This document shows positions 15,065 through 23,155 of a stretch of 25,281 nucleotides of DNA, one piece after another. The notes under the pieces were generated by a model, which saw only the letters and a program-made list of their open reading frames with translations, was not told the DNA's origin and did no database searches. Both the position numbers and the translations under genes were made by a program. Positions within the stretch are counted from its first letter, which is position 1. Every line of letters starts with the position of its first letter. Location: IMG/VR virus record IMGVR_UViG_3300006622_000584, positions 1-25,281 of that record; one strand, given 5' to 3'. Origin of the DNA: a virus.

Positions 15065-16002
15065 ATTAATTCAATTATTTTATTATACACTTTTTTATAA
15101 TTAGGATGACACTCAAAAGTAGGTTTATTAGCTAAACATTTAATTTGAGGAGGCACACCCATTATACTATTCCATTCTTTAACATTATATTTCATATTGC
15201 TAGAACAAAACTCTTCACATGAACCTGCAATATAATCATATTTATACATCTGAGAACCTTTTCTCCATGGTGCTCTTAATTTAGGATGTATCGAGCTTCC
15301 TAATTGTAATATACGAACATCTGTTGTCCCCGCCAAATGTAAAATACCAGAATCCATGGTAATTACCATAGAAGCTTCATTATTCATCATCCACCTTAAT
15401 TTATGTAAGGTTATATTAGGATCATTTAAAAGATTTTTACCTAAATTAATACTAATATCCATTACAGGTTTTTGAGTATTATAAAACCCAACTTCACTAG
15501 AATCTCTTCCTATTGCAACTACTGGGATTCCTTTGCTATTTAATAGGTCAATTAAGCCCTGCCATTGATTTTGATTCCAAGTTCTAGTAGCCCAAGTATG
15601 AGTTGGGTGTACTAGTACATACTTTCCTAAACCTAAGGGGTTAGATGTTTCAATATATAAATCCGTTTCCATTTCATCCGGGGTCAAAGAGAAACCTAAA
15701 GAAGTAGCATGAAACTGTCTAATATCGTGATTAGAATGTCTAAATTCTGTTTTTTGTCCTTTTAAATCATAAGTTTTCCCAACTAAAGGACTAAAAGTAG
15801 TAAAAACTTCATAACCATCAGTAGAAACATTTAAAGGGAATACTTCTTTTACTAATGGGTGTTTTTCAAATAAAGAAGGTTGGGAAGTAAAAACAGTAAA
15901 GAGAGATTCATATGCCATACACAATTTTCTAAGTGTTGGTATAGATGCTATAGTATCACCTAAAGCGGGAGTATCTATTTTTAGTGCTAGCTTTTTACTC
16001 AT
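15061..16002 (-). CDS. GT9 heptosyltransferase-family protein
   Basis: A 313-aa GT-B protein with GDTIASIP near the N-terminus (residues 15-22), VLVHPTHTWATRTWNQNQW (129-147) including the W-x-x-x-x-W/F region typical of GT9, and the VITMDSGILHLAG motif (D217...H222) of ADP-heptose:LPS heptosyltransferases. The C-terminus has several Cys (EEFCSSN and a later CH) that could be structural. It probably transfers a heptose or similar sugar in the cytoplasm. It overlaps its neighbours by 4 nt on both sides. A promoter-like element lies inside the gene near 15.3 kb. Confidence 0.85.
   Translation of the reverse strand: MSKKLALKIDTPALGDTIASIPTLRKLCMAYESLFTVFTSQPSLFEKHPLVKEVFPLNVSTDGYEVFTTFSPLVGKTYDLKGQKTEFRHSNHDIRQFHATSLGFSLTPDEMETDLYIETSNPLGLGKYVLVHPTHTWATRTWNQNQWQGLIDLLNSKGIPVVAIGRDSSEVGFYNTQKPVMDISINLGKNLLNDPNITLHKLRWMMNNEASMVITMDSGILHLAGTTDVRILQLGSSIHPKLRAPWRKGSQMYKYDYIAGSCEEFCSSNMKYNVKEWNSIMGVPPQIKCLANKPTFECHPNYKKVYNKIIELI
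15303..15337 (-). promoter_or_regulatory. Possible intragenic promoter
   Basis: Within the GT9 gene the minus strand has TTTG (15334-15337), exactly 20 nt, then TATATTAC (15306-15313), preceded by TTCG. This shares TTTGG and TTCGTATATT with the two intergenic promoters. If used, it would give extra transcription of the ColD-like gene and the sugar-synthesis genes downstream. It lies in sequence coding for the conserved DSGILHLAG region, so the match could be chance. Confidence 0.35.
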
Positions 16003-16622
16003 AGGGTATTATAGTATGAATTTTGTTTTTCTTGTCTTTTAATATCTTTAGGATGGTATATAGCAAAATCTTCCATAGATGGTAATGTAGCATAGGTTTT
16101 ATGTCCTTCTAAAACCTCATGTACCTTATTTTTCCATTTAATTTCAGGTTTATTTTTCCAAATCCTCCATTGATAATCAGGCCAATTAACCCATCCTTTA
16201 TTATCTACTCTCCAACCCCACTGTTTAATATGATTTTCTGTTAAATTTGTTACTGTATTAACTCTAGGGACTAGATAAACTTCATTATTAGGGTTAGATT
16301 CAACTATTTTAGGTAAATTTTTAATTAATAGTCTGTTAGGTACTTCATCAGCATCAATTTGAAAAATATAATCTCCAGAACAATATTCAGTTAATTTATT
16401 TTTCCAATCTGCAAAATGGTTATCAAAAAATCCTCTATAGAATTGAAAATTTGGTAGTTTATTGTAGCTAGTTAATAATTCAGCAACTTCTTCATCTCCA
16501 TTTTTTTGGTCATAAAGTATAACAATTTCATCTTGGACCCTTTTATGATCTAAAAGAAATAAAATTAATTTTTGGATTTCTAATAGTTCATTACATACTG
16601 TAATTGCGTAACTTATTTTCAT
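15999..16622 (-). CDS. Family 2 glycosyltransferase, small
   Basis: A 207-aa GT-A domain protein: YAITVCNE at residues 5-12, FADWKNKL (70-77) and YIFQIDADEV with the D90-A-D92 metal-binding motif. QWRIWKNK and VHEVLEGH in the C-terminal half resemble the SunS/WaaE-type GT2 enzymes that modify LPS core. No membrane segment. It transfers an NDP-sugar to an unknown acceptor. Overlaps of 4 nt on both sides place it firmly inside the cassette operon. Confidence 0.83.
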   Translation of the reverse strand: MKISYAITVCNELLEIQKLILFLLDHKRVQDEIVILYDQKNGDEEVAELLTSYNKLPNFQFYRGFFDNHFADWKNKLTEYCSGDYIFQIDADEVPNRLLIKNLPKIVESNPNNEVYLVPRVNTVTNLTENHIKQWGWRVDNKGWVNWPDYQWRIWKNKPEIKWKNKVHEVLEGHKTYATLPSMEDFAIYHPKDIKRQEKQNSYYNTL

Positions 16623-17440
16623 AAACTGTTTATATAATCTTTTAATTTATCAGAGGGTTTCCACCCTAATTTTTTTACACTATCATTATTTTCTAGTAAA
16701 GATTGTCTTACATTACCTTTTTGATCTGGGGTAAAATTACATGCAACATTAAATTTAGTTCTAAACATTAAAAATAATTCATTAATAGAATAATTTTTGC
16801 CTGTTCCTAATTCCCAAGCATCTTTATGATGTTCTGAGCTAGTGCCTATTTTATATAATCCTTCAACTATATCATCTACATGGATAAAATCACGGGTTTG
16901 CTCTCCATCTCCTACAATATTAAGAGGTAAATTATTTTTGATGTTATGTCTCCAAATACCAATTACACTTGCTTCTTTAGCATCTAAATGTTCACCAGGA
17001 CCATATACATTATAAAACCGAGCTATTTCAACATCTAAATTATACACTTTTTGATACATTTTACATAGTTCTTCTCCCATATATTTACTTAATGCATAAG
17101 GAGATAGATAAGGGTCTGTATGTCTTGATGCCGAACCCGCATACACAACTTTTGCTCCTACTTTTTTGGCATATTCTAAAACATATTGAGTACCTAACAC
17201 ATTATTTTCAATATATTGGGTTGGTATATTAAATGATTCTTGTACTCTAATATCTGCAGCTAAATGGTAAATTAAATCAGGGGGGGATCCTAATTTATCT
17301 ATTGAATTAACATCCATTTGTAATGTAAGATCCCTAGAAGATTTTCTATCTAAAGTAAATACATCATAACCCTGATTCTTTAAATATTTAGATAAATTTG
17401 AACCAATAAAACCATTTGCTCCTGTAACTAATATCCTCAT
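16619..17440 (-). CDS. NAD-dependent nucleotide-sugar epimerase
   Basis: A 273-aa extended SDR. GANGFIGSN (residues 7-15) binds NAD, YAGSAS (100-105) supplies the Ser, and LSPYALSK the Y115/K119 pair. FYNVYGPGEHL (about 145-155) and a RDFIHVDDI segment are characteristic of GalE-type UDP-glucose/UDP-GlcNAc 4-epimerases. It is shorter than typical GalE (~330 aa) but ends with the usual KLGWKP element. It likely epimerises or reduces an NDP-hexose for one of the adjacent glycosyltransferases. It sits 3 nt after the unknown 147-aa gene and overlaps the GT2 gene by 4 nt. Confidence 0.82.
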   Translation of the reverse strand: MRILVTGANGFIGSNLSKYLKNQGYDVFTLDRKSSRDLTLQMDVNSIDKLGSPPDLIYHLAADIRVQESFNIPTQYIENNVLGTQYVLEYAKKVGAKVVYAGSASRHTDPYLSPYALSKYMGEELCKMYQKVYNLDVEIARFYNVYGPGEHLDAKEASVIGIWRHNIKNNLPLNIVGDGEQTRDFIHVDDIVEGLYKIGTSSEHHKDAWELGTGKNYSINELFLMFRTKFNVACNFTPDQKGNVRQSLLENNDSVKKLGWKPSDKLKDYINSL

Positions 17441-17443
17441 TTT

Positions 17444-17887
17444 CTATTCTGGTAATACTCCAATATATGAAAGGGCATCTATATAATCACGTTCTTTAAA
17501 GTTTTTTATAGTAGACATATCCATTTTATGTGTTTGACCTTCATTTTTGGCTTCTTCACCTTTTTCTAATGGTATAGCTTTCACTGCAGACCAATTCCAT
17601 TCGTCAACATTTTCTCCATTAGCAAAAACCATTCCTTTTTCTTGAATATTAATTGTATTTGGGATCCAAATTAATTTAGTTTTAGGGTCTTCCCAAGCTA
17701 AATCTTTGTATAATTCAGGTAATACTTCTATTTGTTGGGTATAAAAATCACTTCCATCTTTCATTAAAGTATTAGTCCAAAACCCACAAGATAAACTAAG
17801 AAAATTAGTTATATCTTTGTTTATTTCAGTTTTATAACAAAGATCTCCTCCAGATTTAGGACAATCTATAATAGTATCTACATTCAT
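17444..17887 (-). CDS. Conserved-looking unknown protein, 147 aa
   Basis: I do not recognise a family with certainty. The N-terminus has DCPKSGGDLCYKTE (C9 and C17) and LSCGFWTN (C34), which could hold metal or disulphides. The rest is soluble, Trp-rich (WEDPKTKLIWIPN, DEWNWSAV) with an acidic C-terminal region ending ALSYIGVLPE. It lies between a GT4 gene (1-nt gap) and the epimerase gene (3-nt gap), so it belongs to the glycan operon by position. A small accessory or virion-associated protein is equally possible. Confidence 0.75.
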   Translation of the reverse strand: MNVDTIIDCPKSGGDLCYKTEINKDITNFLSLSCGFWTNTLMKDGSDFYTQQIEVLPELYKDLAWEDPKTKLIWIPNTINIQEKGMVFANGENVDEWNWSAVKAIPLEKGEEAKNEGQTHKMDMSTIKNFKERDYIDALSYIGVLPE

Positions 17888-17888
17888 A

Positions 17889-19166
17889 TTAATCTACTTT
17901 AGTTAATTGGGATAAATTAAGTTTAACTTGTTGAGCAATCTCGGGGACATTATTTTTAAGTATTTTATCTAATAATTCTTTCATTTTATCATAGCTAAAA
18001 TTGTTTTTAGCATAATGTTTTTGTTTTTTAGAAAGTTGGAGAAATTTTTTATACTTTTTATGTACACTTTTCATTTGAGATATAGCTGTTTTTGTATCTA
18101 CTTGAAACCATTGAGATTCTTGTATTAACCAATTATTAGCAGCACTTGGATGAACATTTTCTAATCTTCCGGGAAGTAGAGAAACGTGTTCTGGGTTTAG
18201 AAAATCTGTATGTCCACTCCAATTAGAAGCAATAATAGGTTTTCCAGTTAAAGAAAATTCTAATAAAGGACGTCCAAACCCTTCCCCTTTAGTAAAAGAA
18301 ATCATTGATTTAACCTTAGGGTGGTTATATAATTCATTCATTTCTTGATCATTAAATTCTCCACTAAGTAAATAAATGTTAGGTAAATTAGATCCTGATA
18401 CTTGTGATCTAATAGATTTGATTCTATCTAAGATTTCATCTCTACTTATATATGAAGCTACTCCTAAAGAACATTTTAAAATTAAAGCAGGTTTTTCTTT
18501 TCTGTTTTTAAAAGCTTCATAAAAAGCCTTTACTTGCACTCCAATATTTTTTCTATCATGCCCAAAACTCCCTTGCATCCAATGTCCTACAGATAAAAAA
18601 CAAAATTGTTCCTTAATATCTTTTAAATCTATAGTTTTAATTTCTTTAACATTTATAGGTTTATAAACATCTAAATTAGCTCCTTCAAATAAAACTTCAA
18701 TTGGTTTTTCTAATTTTAATTGGCTTATTACCTGTTGGGTTCTTTGATCTTTTTTATCATACATCATTTTTTGAAAAGTATCTTTAGCAAATTTAGAAGA
18801 TACTAAATTTAAATCCATTCTATTTAACCCTTCTATCCACTCAGGTTTACACCCAGTAGATTCAATACCCGCTGTTAAACCAATATTATATTTTCCTATA
18901 GGTTGGAATTCATTAGGGATAGTAATCTGCATCCAAAGATCTGGGCGTGTTGATTGCCAGTCTTGTTTTGCTAGATGATTATATAAAAAATGCCACTCTG
19001 GATGGTCTTTACAAAACCCCCAAGATGTTTCTCCCCATTTTTGGGATAAAAGTTCAACCTTATATTTATCTAATTCAATTACTGCTTTAACAAAATCTCT
19101 TGCTCTAGCTCCATATCCTGAATAAGTATCAAATGGACATGATATTACAAATCTTGGTTTATTCAT
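17889..19166 (-). CDS. GT4 glycosyltransferase
   Basis: A 425-aa GT-B enzyme. The N-terminal acceptor domain begins FVISCPFDTYSGYGARARDF, with the glycine-rich loop typical of GT4. The C-terminal donor domain has GEGFGRPLLEFSLTGKPII, the E-x7-E motif (E295 and E303) that binds the NDP-sugar ribose and catalyses retaining transfer. No membrane span. It shares one base with the upstream GT4 gene (A of the start, last base of the stop), so the two are translationally coupled and may act in sequence on the same glycan. Donor and acceptor unknown. Confidence 0.88.
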   Translation of the reverse strand: MNKPRFVISCPFDTYSGYGARARDFVKAVIELDKYKVELLSQKWGETSWGFCKDHPEWHFLYNHLAKQDWQSTRPDLWMQITIPNEFQPIGKYNIGLTAGIESTGCKPEWIEGLNRMDLNLVSSKFAKDTFQKMMYDKKDQRTQQVISQLKLEKPIEVLFEGANLDVYKPINVKEIKTIDLKDIKEQFCFLSVGHWMQGSFGHDRKNIGVQVKAFYEAFKNRKEKPALILKCSLGVASYISRDEILDRIKSIRSQVSGSNLPNIYLLSGEFNDQEMNELYNHPKVKSMISFTKGEGFGRPLLEFSLTGKPIIASNWSGHTDFLNPEHVSLLPGRLENVHPSAANNWLIQESQWFQVDTKTAISQMKSVHKKYKKFLQLSKKQKHYAKNNFSYDKMKELLDKILKNNVPEIAQQVKLNLSQLTKVD

Positions 19167-20605
19167 TAATATATAATTTTATGGTTTATTTTTCGTCCTT
19201 TGTATTCATTAGCATTAATAAGTTCATATTTTTCTCTTGGTTTCCAAGTTTTAAATAACTCATCAAATGCTTCTATAACTCTTTTTCCTTGAGTTTCTCC
19301 TGTAAATCCAGCTTCATCACTTATAGCCCATTCTCTACCTGCTAAACCTCTTTCTTCTCTTTCTTTAGGAGACAAGTTATATACTTCTTTAATTCTTTCA
19401 GCTACATCCTCCCAGGCACATCTATCATCATAGATATAAGGAGTTGGAGGCGAACCTTGTATAGATCTTGAAGTTGGGTAAACAGGAAATGCCCATTTAC
19501 CATGTTCTTTATAAGTACCCCTATGATTAGAAGGTACATCAGCACTTGGTGTAAACCATTTTCCATTCTCATCTACAAATCTCATTTGGTCTTGCATACC
19601 ACCAGTTGTATTAGCAATTACAGGGGTTCCTGAGAGAATAGCTTCTGTTAAAGTCAACCCCCATCCTTCATTAGATGTAATTAAAATTTGACAATCTGCT
19701 ACGTTATACATGAAGTTTAATACTTCAGTAGTTTGTTTTTCAATTGAAAATTGTACAGCATTTGGATAATCCTCATCAAAGAGATATTCTTTTACTTTAC
19801 CTAAATGGGTTCCAGCATCTGTAACTAATTCAGTATGAAGAAGTAATAAACATTTATCAGCTTTTTCTTTAGGGAGAGAATCAAGGAATACTCTGTAAGC
19901 CATTAAAGTATCAGGAATTTGTTTTCTTCTGATATTCCGGGAATTAAAGAATAATAAAAAATCATATTCTTTACCTTTAAATGTATTTTTTTTCCATTCT
20001 AAAAATGTAGGGTCATCTTTTGGAATTGGTTTATAGATGTTATGATTTAACCCATGAGGAACATATTTGAAAATTTTATTTTTTTCTGATCCTTTTAATA
20101 CTAATTTATTAATATTAACTGTTTGTTTAGAAATACCCATTAACAAATCACATGCTTCATAATATGGTTTATTATACATTGGGGCGGGATAATCATCCCA
20201 AATGTTTAAATATGCAATTGGAATTTGTTTCCTTATTTCCTGTTCCATATTCCAAATATGCATAAAATATCTTGGATCTGTAATTAACATTATAGCATCT
20301 GGTCTTTCTAAATTGATTACTTCTCTAATAATTTTAGTATTACCATAACCATCAACTGGGTATAATGTTACAGAAGCATCTTCAACTCCTGTAATTTCAG
20401 TTGTATCTTGAGAAATATCAAATCTTTTACCTTTTTCAGGGTGTTGGATAGCTCCTGATAAATTTACCCAATTAAAATGTTGACAAGTTTGCATTACAAT
20501 TTCTTTTGCTACAGTAGCAACTCCAGAATGTACTCTAATATCATCACAAATTAGAAGTATTTTTTTTCTTTTATCCTTAGGGATATACTTAAAGTCTTTA
20601 TTCAT
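19166..20605 (-). CDS. GT4 glycosyltransferase
   Basis: A 479-aa GT-B enzyme. LLICDDIRVHSGVATVAKEI (residues 17-36) is the N-terminal Gly loop. YVPHGLNHNIYKP (181-193) is the common interdomain segment, and SNEGWGLTLTEAILSGTPVI (311-330) carries the E-x7-E catalytic motif (E313, E321). The C-terminal ~60 residues are an extra region. Several segments resemble large GT4 proteins of T4-like marine phages, as far as I can judge by eye. It opens the glycan cassette, 5 nt after the ribbon-helix-helix gene. Confidence 0.88.
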   Translation of the reverse strand: MNKDFKYIPKDKRKKILLICDDIRVHSGVATVAKEIVMQTCQHFNWVNLSGAIQHPEKGKRFDISQDTTEITGVEDASVTLYPVDGYGNTKIIREVINLERPDAIMLITDPRYFMHIWNMEQEIRKQIPIAYLNIWDDYPAPMYNKPYYEACDLLMGISKQTVNINKLVLKGSEKNKIFKYVPHGLNHNIYKPIPKDDPTFLEWKKNTFKGKEYDFLLFFNSRNIRRKQIPDTLMAYRVFLDSLPKEKADKCLLLLHTELVTDAGTHLGKVKEYLFDEDYPNAVQFSIEKQTTEVLNFMYNVADCQILITSNEGWGLTLTEAILSGTPVIANTTGGMQDQMRFVDENGKWFTPSADVPSNHRGTYKEHGKWAFPVYPTSRSIQGSPPTPYIYDDRCAWEDVAERIKEVYNLSPKEREERGLAGREWAISDEAGFTGETQGKRVIEAFDELFKTWKPREKYELINANEYKGRKINHKIIY

Positions 20606-20610
20606 AAGAT

Positions 20611-20799
20611 TTATAAATCGAGGTTAGTTTGATTAGTAATTTGTTTACGAAAATCTTCATCGGTAAGATACAAAAATAAAGCCCGATCGGCAAGTTTTTG
20701 AAATGAAAATTTACGCTTTACACATTCAATCTTAAAATTCTCGAATAAATCGCTTTTGACTTTAACACTCGTTAGTGTCATTGGTTTTTTTGTTGTCAT
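20611..20799 (-). CDS. Ribbon-helix-helix DNA-binding protein, 62 aa
   Basis: A 62-aa protein with the pattern of an Arc/CopG-type fold: a basic N-terminal tail, beta strand TLTSVKVKSDLF (residues 8-19), helix FENFKIECVKRK, turn, helix SFQKLADRALFLYL. It is probably a dimeric DNA-binding regulator. It sits directly upstream of the glycan cassette and after the largest gap in the right half of the window (41 nt, 20800-20840), so it could control that operon. The gap is AT-rich (TTATATATGTATAATAAACG) with no clear match to the promoter at 3.8 kb. Confidence 0.65.
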   Translation of the reverse strand: MTTKKPMTLTSVKVKSDLFENFKIECVKRKFSFQKLADRALFLYLTDEDFRKQITNQTNLDL

Positions 20800-20840
20800 A
20801 ATCTTTATTTATTAAAACGTTTATTATACATATATAAGTA

Positions 20841-21815
20841 TTACTCAAAATGCGCTTTTGCTCCACATAGTTCTTTATCTTCTCCATAAGGACAAAATGT
20901 ACAATTCCATTTGGAAGGGGATTTTGGGTAATCTATTTCTTTAATATTTCCATTTGAACTAAAACACTCTGTTATAAAATCATTTATAGCACTATTAGCT
21001 CTATTTATTTTTATTTTTCCACTAGGTGGTACAAATGTTTGTACCCTATAAGCTTGGTGTGGTGACATAATTTTATCGTCATCCCAATCTAATACTTTTC
21101 TTTTAACAATAAAAAACTCAATATCAATTTTATCTAACGGGATCCCATATTGTTCAGAAAAGAATTTTTTATATAATATTAATTGAAAATGTTTATCTTC
21201 ATTTTTCTTATCATATGAATTCCATCCTTTAGTACTGGTTTTTATGTCGATTATTTTAAATGTATCTGTTGTTTCACAATATGTTACAACATCTAAATAC
21301 CCCATGTATAATATGTTATTATACATTTTATTTGGCGCAATTACAATTGGTATTTCACAACCAACTAAATATGTACCTTTTTTACTAAAATATCTACTAC
21401 GTTTTTTCTTAAACCAATTTAATATAGCAACTCCATCTTCGAAAAATTCTCTCATTTCTTCAGCAGAAGAAAAATGTTCATTATTATTAGATTTATATTG
21501 TTTTTGGTATTCACCTATAAATTTTTCTTGAAAAAATTCTTCTACATTAATTTCCCTATCAGCAGCAGCTGCAGATTTTTCATACATTACATCTAAATAA
21601 TGTTGCATTACTTCATGTATTGCAGTCCCAAATACAGTGTGTATTGAAGAACTAAATCTTTTAATTTTGTCTTTATATTGGAGTTTCCAACGATAAGGAC
21701 AACTTCGGAAAATTGACATTTGAGAATAAGATATATTCTTTTGATATGCAAAATTAATTTCCTTAGGAGGATTATTTTTAATCTCCTTTACTATTTTAGG
21801 TATTTTTTTAGCCAA
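20841..21815 (-). CDS. PD-(D/E)XK nuclease with four-Cys Fe-S-type cluster
   Basis: A 324-aa RecB/AddB/Cas4-family nuclease. His67 in FGTAIHEVMQ, Glu154 or the region near it, Asp174 in MGYLDVV, D190-x-K192 in IIDIKTS and Gln211/Tyr215 in HFQLILYKK are the catalytic set. Four cysteines, C39 (RSCPYRW), C305, C308 and C317 (CTFCPYGEDKELC), match the split arrangement that binds a 4Fe-4S cluster in AddB and Cas4. It likely acts as an exonuclease or DNA-end processing enzyme in phage recombination or replication. It has no helicase domain and no cas1/cas2 nearby, so I do not call it CRISPR-related. Confidence 0.88.
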   Translation of the reverse strand: MAKKIPKIVKEIKNNPPKEINFAYQKNISYSQMSIFRSCPYRWKLQYKDKIKRFSSSIHTVFGTAIHEVMQHYLDVMYEKSAAAADREINVEEFFQEKFIGEYQKQYKSNNNEHFSSAEEMREFFEDGVAILNWFKKKRSRYFSKKGTYLVGCEIPIVIAPNKMYNNILYMGYLDVVTYCETTDTFKIIDIKTSTKGWNSYDKKNEDKHFQLILYKKFFSEQYGIPLDKIDIEFFIVKRKVLDWDDDKIMSPHQAYRVQTFVPPSGKIKINRANSAINDFITECFSSNGNIKEIDYPKSPSKWNCTFCPYGEDKELCGAKAHFE

Positions 21816-21818
21816 AAT

Positions 21819-22514
21819 TTATTGATTATCTATATAAATGTATACTTCAGTATAATATTCTATAAAATGTTCGTTCCATAAATCCCATTTAATATCTACT
21901 CCATTAATAGCATTAATTTGATGTTTAGGGAATAATCTTAAATAAGTATCTCTAAAAGCTCTAAATTTTGATTTTAATTCAGGGGTTCCTAGATGCCATT
22001 CTCCTGCTATTTTTTTAACATTATTTTTTATCCACCATATATTTTCACTATTAAAAATATCATATTCCCCTCCTTCACAATCTGTTTTTAGAAAATCAAT
22101 TTTATTTATTTTATATTGATCCAATAAAGAAGAAAATTTTAAAGTTTTAACAAGAGTTTTTGAAATTGCTGAATTTTGTTGGGTTGATTCAAAAATATAC
22201 AATAATTCTTTTTCTCCGTCTGAATCAGAAATTGCATAAGGTACCAAGGTGAAATTACTATGTTTCATATTAGAAACTAAAGTTGGAATTTCTGTTTGGG
22301 AAGGTTCAACTCCAATTATTCTTTTAGGTTTACTATCAATAATTGAATAACTAAAAGGACCTATGCTAGCGCCACAATCAAGAACAATGTCTCCTTCTTT
22401 AACTTCAAAATATTTTTCATATACTTTATCTTTGATTTCTTGGGTAATTACATCTTTATGCCTTTGACCCTCAATTTTATCTTGGGTCATCCAACCCCAA
22501 TTAAATCCTTTCAT
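21819..22514 (-). CDS. FkbM-family methyltransferase
   Basis: A 231-aa class I SAM-dependent methyltransferase. IVLDCGASIGPFSYSI (residues 43-58) is the SAM-binding motif I, GVEPS (68-72) is motif II, and IDFLKTDCEGGEYDIF (139-154) is the FkbM signature. FkbM enzymes O-methylate sugars or other small molecules. Its position, between the nuclease and the nucleotide-metabolism genes but two genes upstream of the glycosyltransferases, makes sugar O-methylation of the phage-encoded glycan a reasonable inference. Gaps are 4 nt upstream and 3 nt downstream. Confidence 0.85.
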   Translation of the reverse strand: MKGFNWGWMTQDKIEGQRHKDVITQEIKDKVYEKYFEVKEGDIVLDCGASIGPFSYSIIDSKPKRIIGVEPSQTEIPTLVSNMKHSNFTLVPYAISDSDGEKELLYIFESTQQNSAISKTLVKTLKFSSLLDQYKINKIDFLKTDCEGGEYDIFNSENIWWIKNNVKKIAGEWHLGTPELKSKFRAFRDTYLRLFPKHQINAINGVDIKWDLWNEHFIEYYTEVYIYIDNQ

Positions 22515-22518
22515 GTAT

Positions 22519-22929
22519 CTATTTTTTCCATTTATTTCGACCTACTAAAAGACCGATTATTCCATAATTAGCAATGTCAATAAATGTATCTTGTATACCT
22601 TCACCTTCAACAAATGCCTTACCATTAATTAATAAATTTTTTAAACGTGATATTTTATCAGTTAATCTAATACATAACCCAGTTAGTGAAAATTGTTTAT
22701 CATCACTGTTATTAAGTATATCTCCGCCTAAAGCAATATTATTTAACCCATAATCCATATGTTTACGAGCAAACATTTCATACATTTCTTTTTGTATATT
22801 TTTGAATTCACTTGACAATTCAGGGTATTCTTTTTCAAATGCTCTTATTGCAGCTTCATCTGGACGTTTAGCGTCCATAATTTCTCTATCACTCATCATT
22901 TCGTGGTATTTAGTTATAGTATCACCCAT
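22519..22929 (-). CDS. DUF1599/Nmad1-like nucleotide-metabolism protein
   Basis: A 136-aa helical protein with MFARKHMDYGLNNIALGG (residues 52-69), the conserved K-x-x-D-Y-G-x-x-N-I element of the DUF1599 family, also called nucleotide modification associated domain 1. The C-terminal half has RLTDKISRLKNLL and the DTFIDIANYGIIG helix. The family is all-alpha like MazG/dUTPases and is associated by gene context with phage base hypermodification. It overlaps the upstream 77-aa gene by 8 nt. Whether the phage has modified DNA cannot be told from this window. Confidence 0.75.
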   Translation of the reverse strand: MGDTITKYHEMMSDREIMDAKRPDEAAIRAFEKEYPELSSEFKNIQKEMYEMFARKHMDYGLNNIALGGDILNNSDDKQFSLTGLCIRLTDKISRLKNLLINGKAFVEGEGIQDTFIDIANYGIIGLLVGRNKWKK

Positions 22930-23155
22930 TTACTTGTACTGGTCGATTAATATTAAAGTATTGTTCTAGGGCTCCTAGTCTATCATCAGCATCAACTAAT
23001 AATGTAAGTGCTTCTTCGGCATTTTTATAAAAATCTTCTGTGGAATGGTCTCCAATTCCTACTGCTTTATTACCTAGTAGTTCTAAAGATAATAATGCTT
23101 TAGCTTTATCTGCTTCGGCAGATGTTTTTAACATAGTGTATAATTCTTTTGTCAT
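22922..23155 (-). CDS. Small acidic helical protein, 77 aa
   Basis: No family identified with certainty. It is predicted all-helical and acidic, with HSTEDFYKNAEEALTLLVDA in the middle and a polar C-terminus (NINRPVQVNG). It is coupled to both neighbours (4-nt overlap upstream, 8-nt downstream), placing it with the DUF6884-like and Nmad1-like genes. A partner of one of these is possible. Confidence 0.7.
   Translation of the reverse strand: MTKELYTMLKTSAEADKAKALLSLELLGNKAVGIGDHSTEDFYKNAEEALTLLVDADDRLGALEQYFNINRPVQVNG

Noticed and set aside
20765-20778. Small inverted repeat ACACT-CGTT-AGTGT at the start of the ribbon-helix-helix gene, possible auto-operator.
   Set aside because: Only 5 bp per arm and inside coding sequence; too weak to claim.
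20841-21815. A CRISPR Cas4 gene.
   Set aside because: No repeat-spacer array and no cas1 or cas2 are visible; the same fold and cysteines occur in AddB-type phage nucleases.
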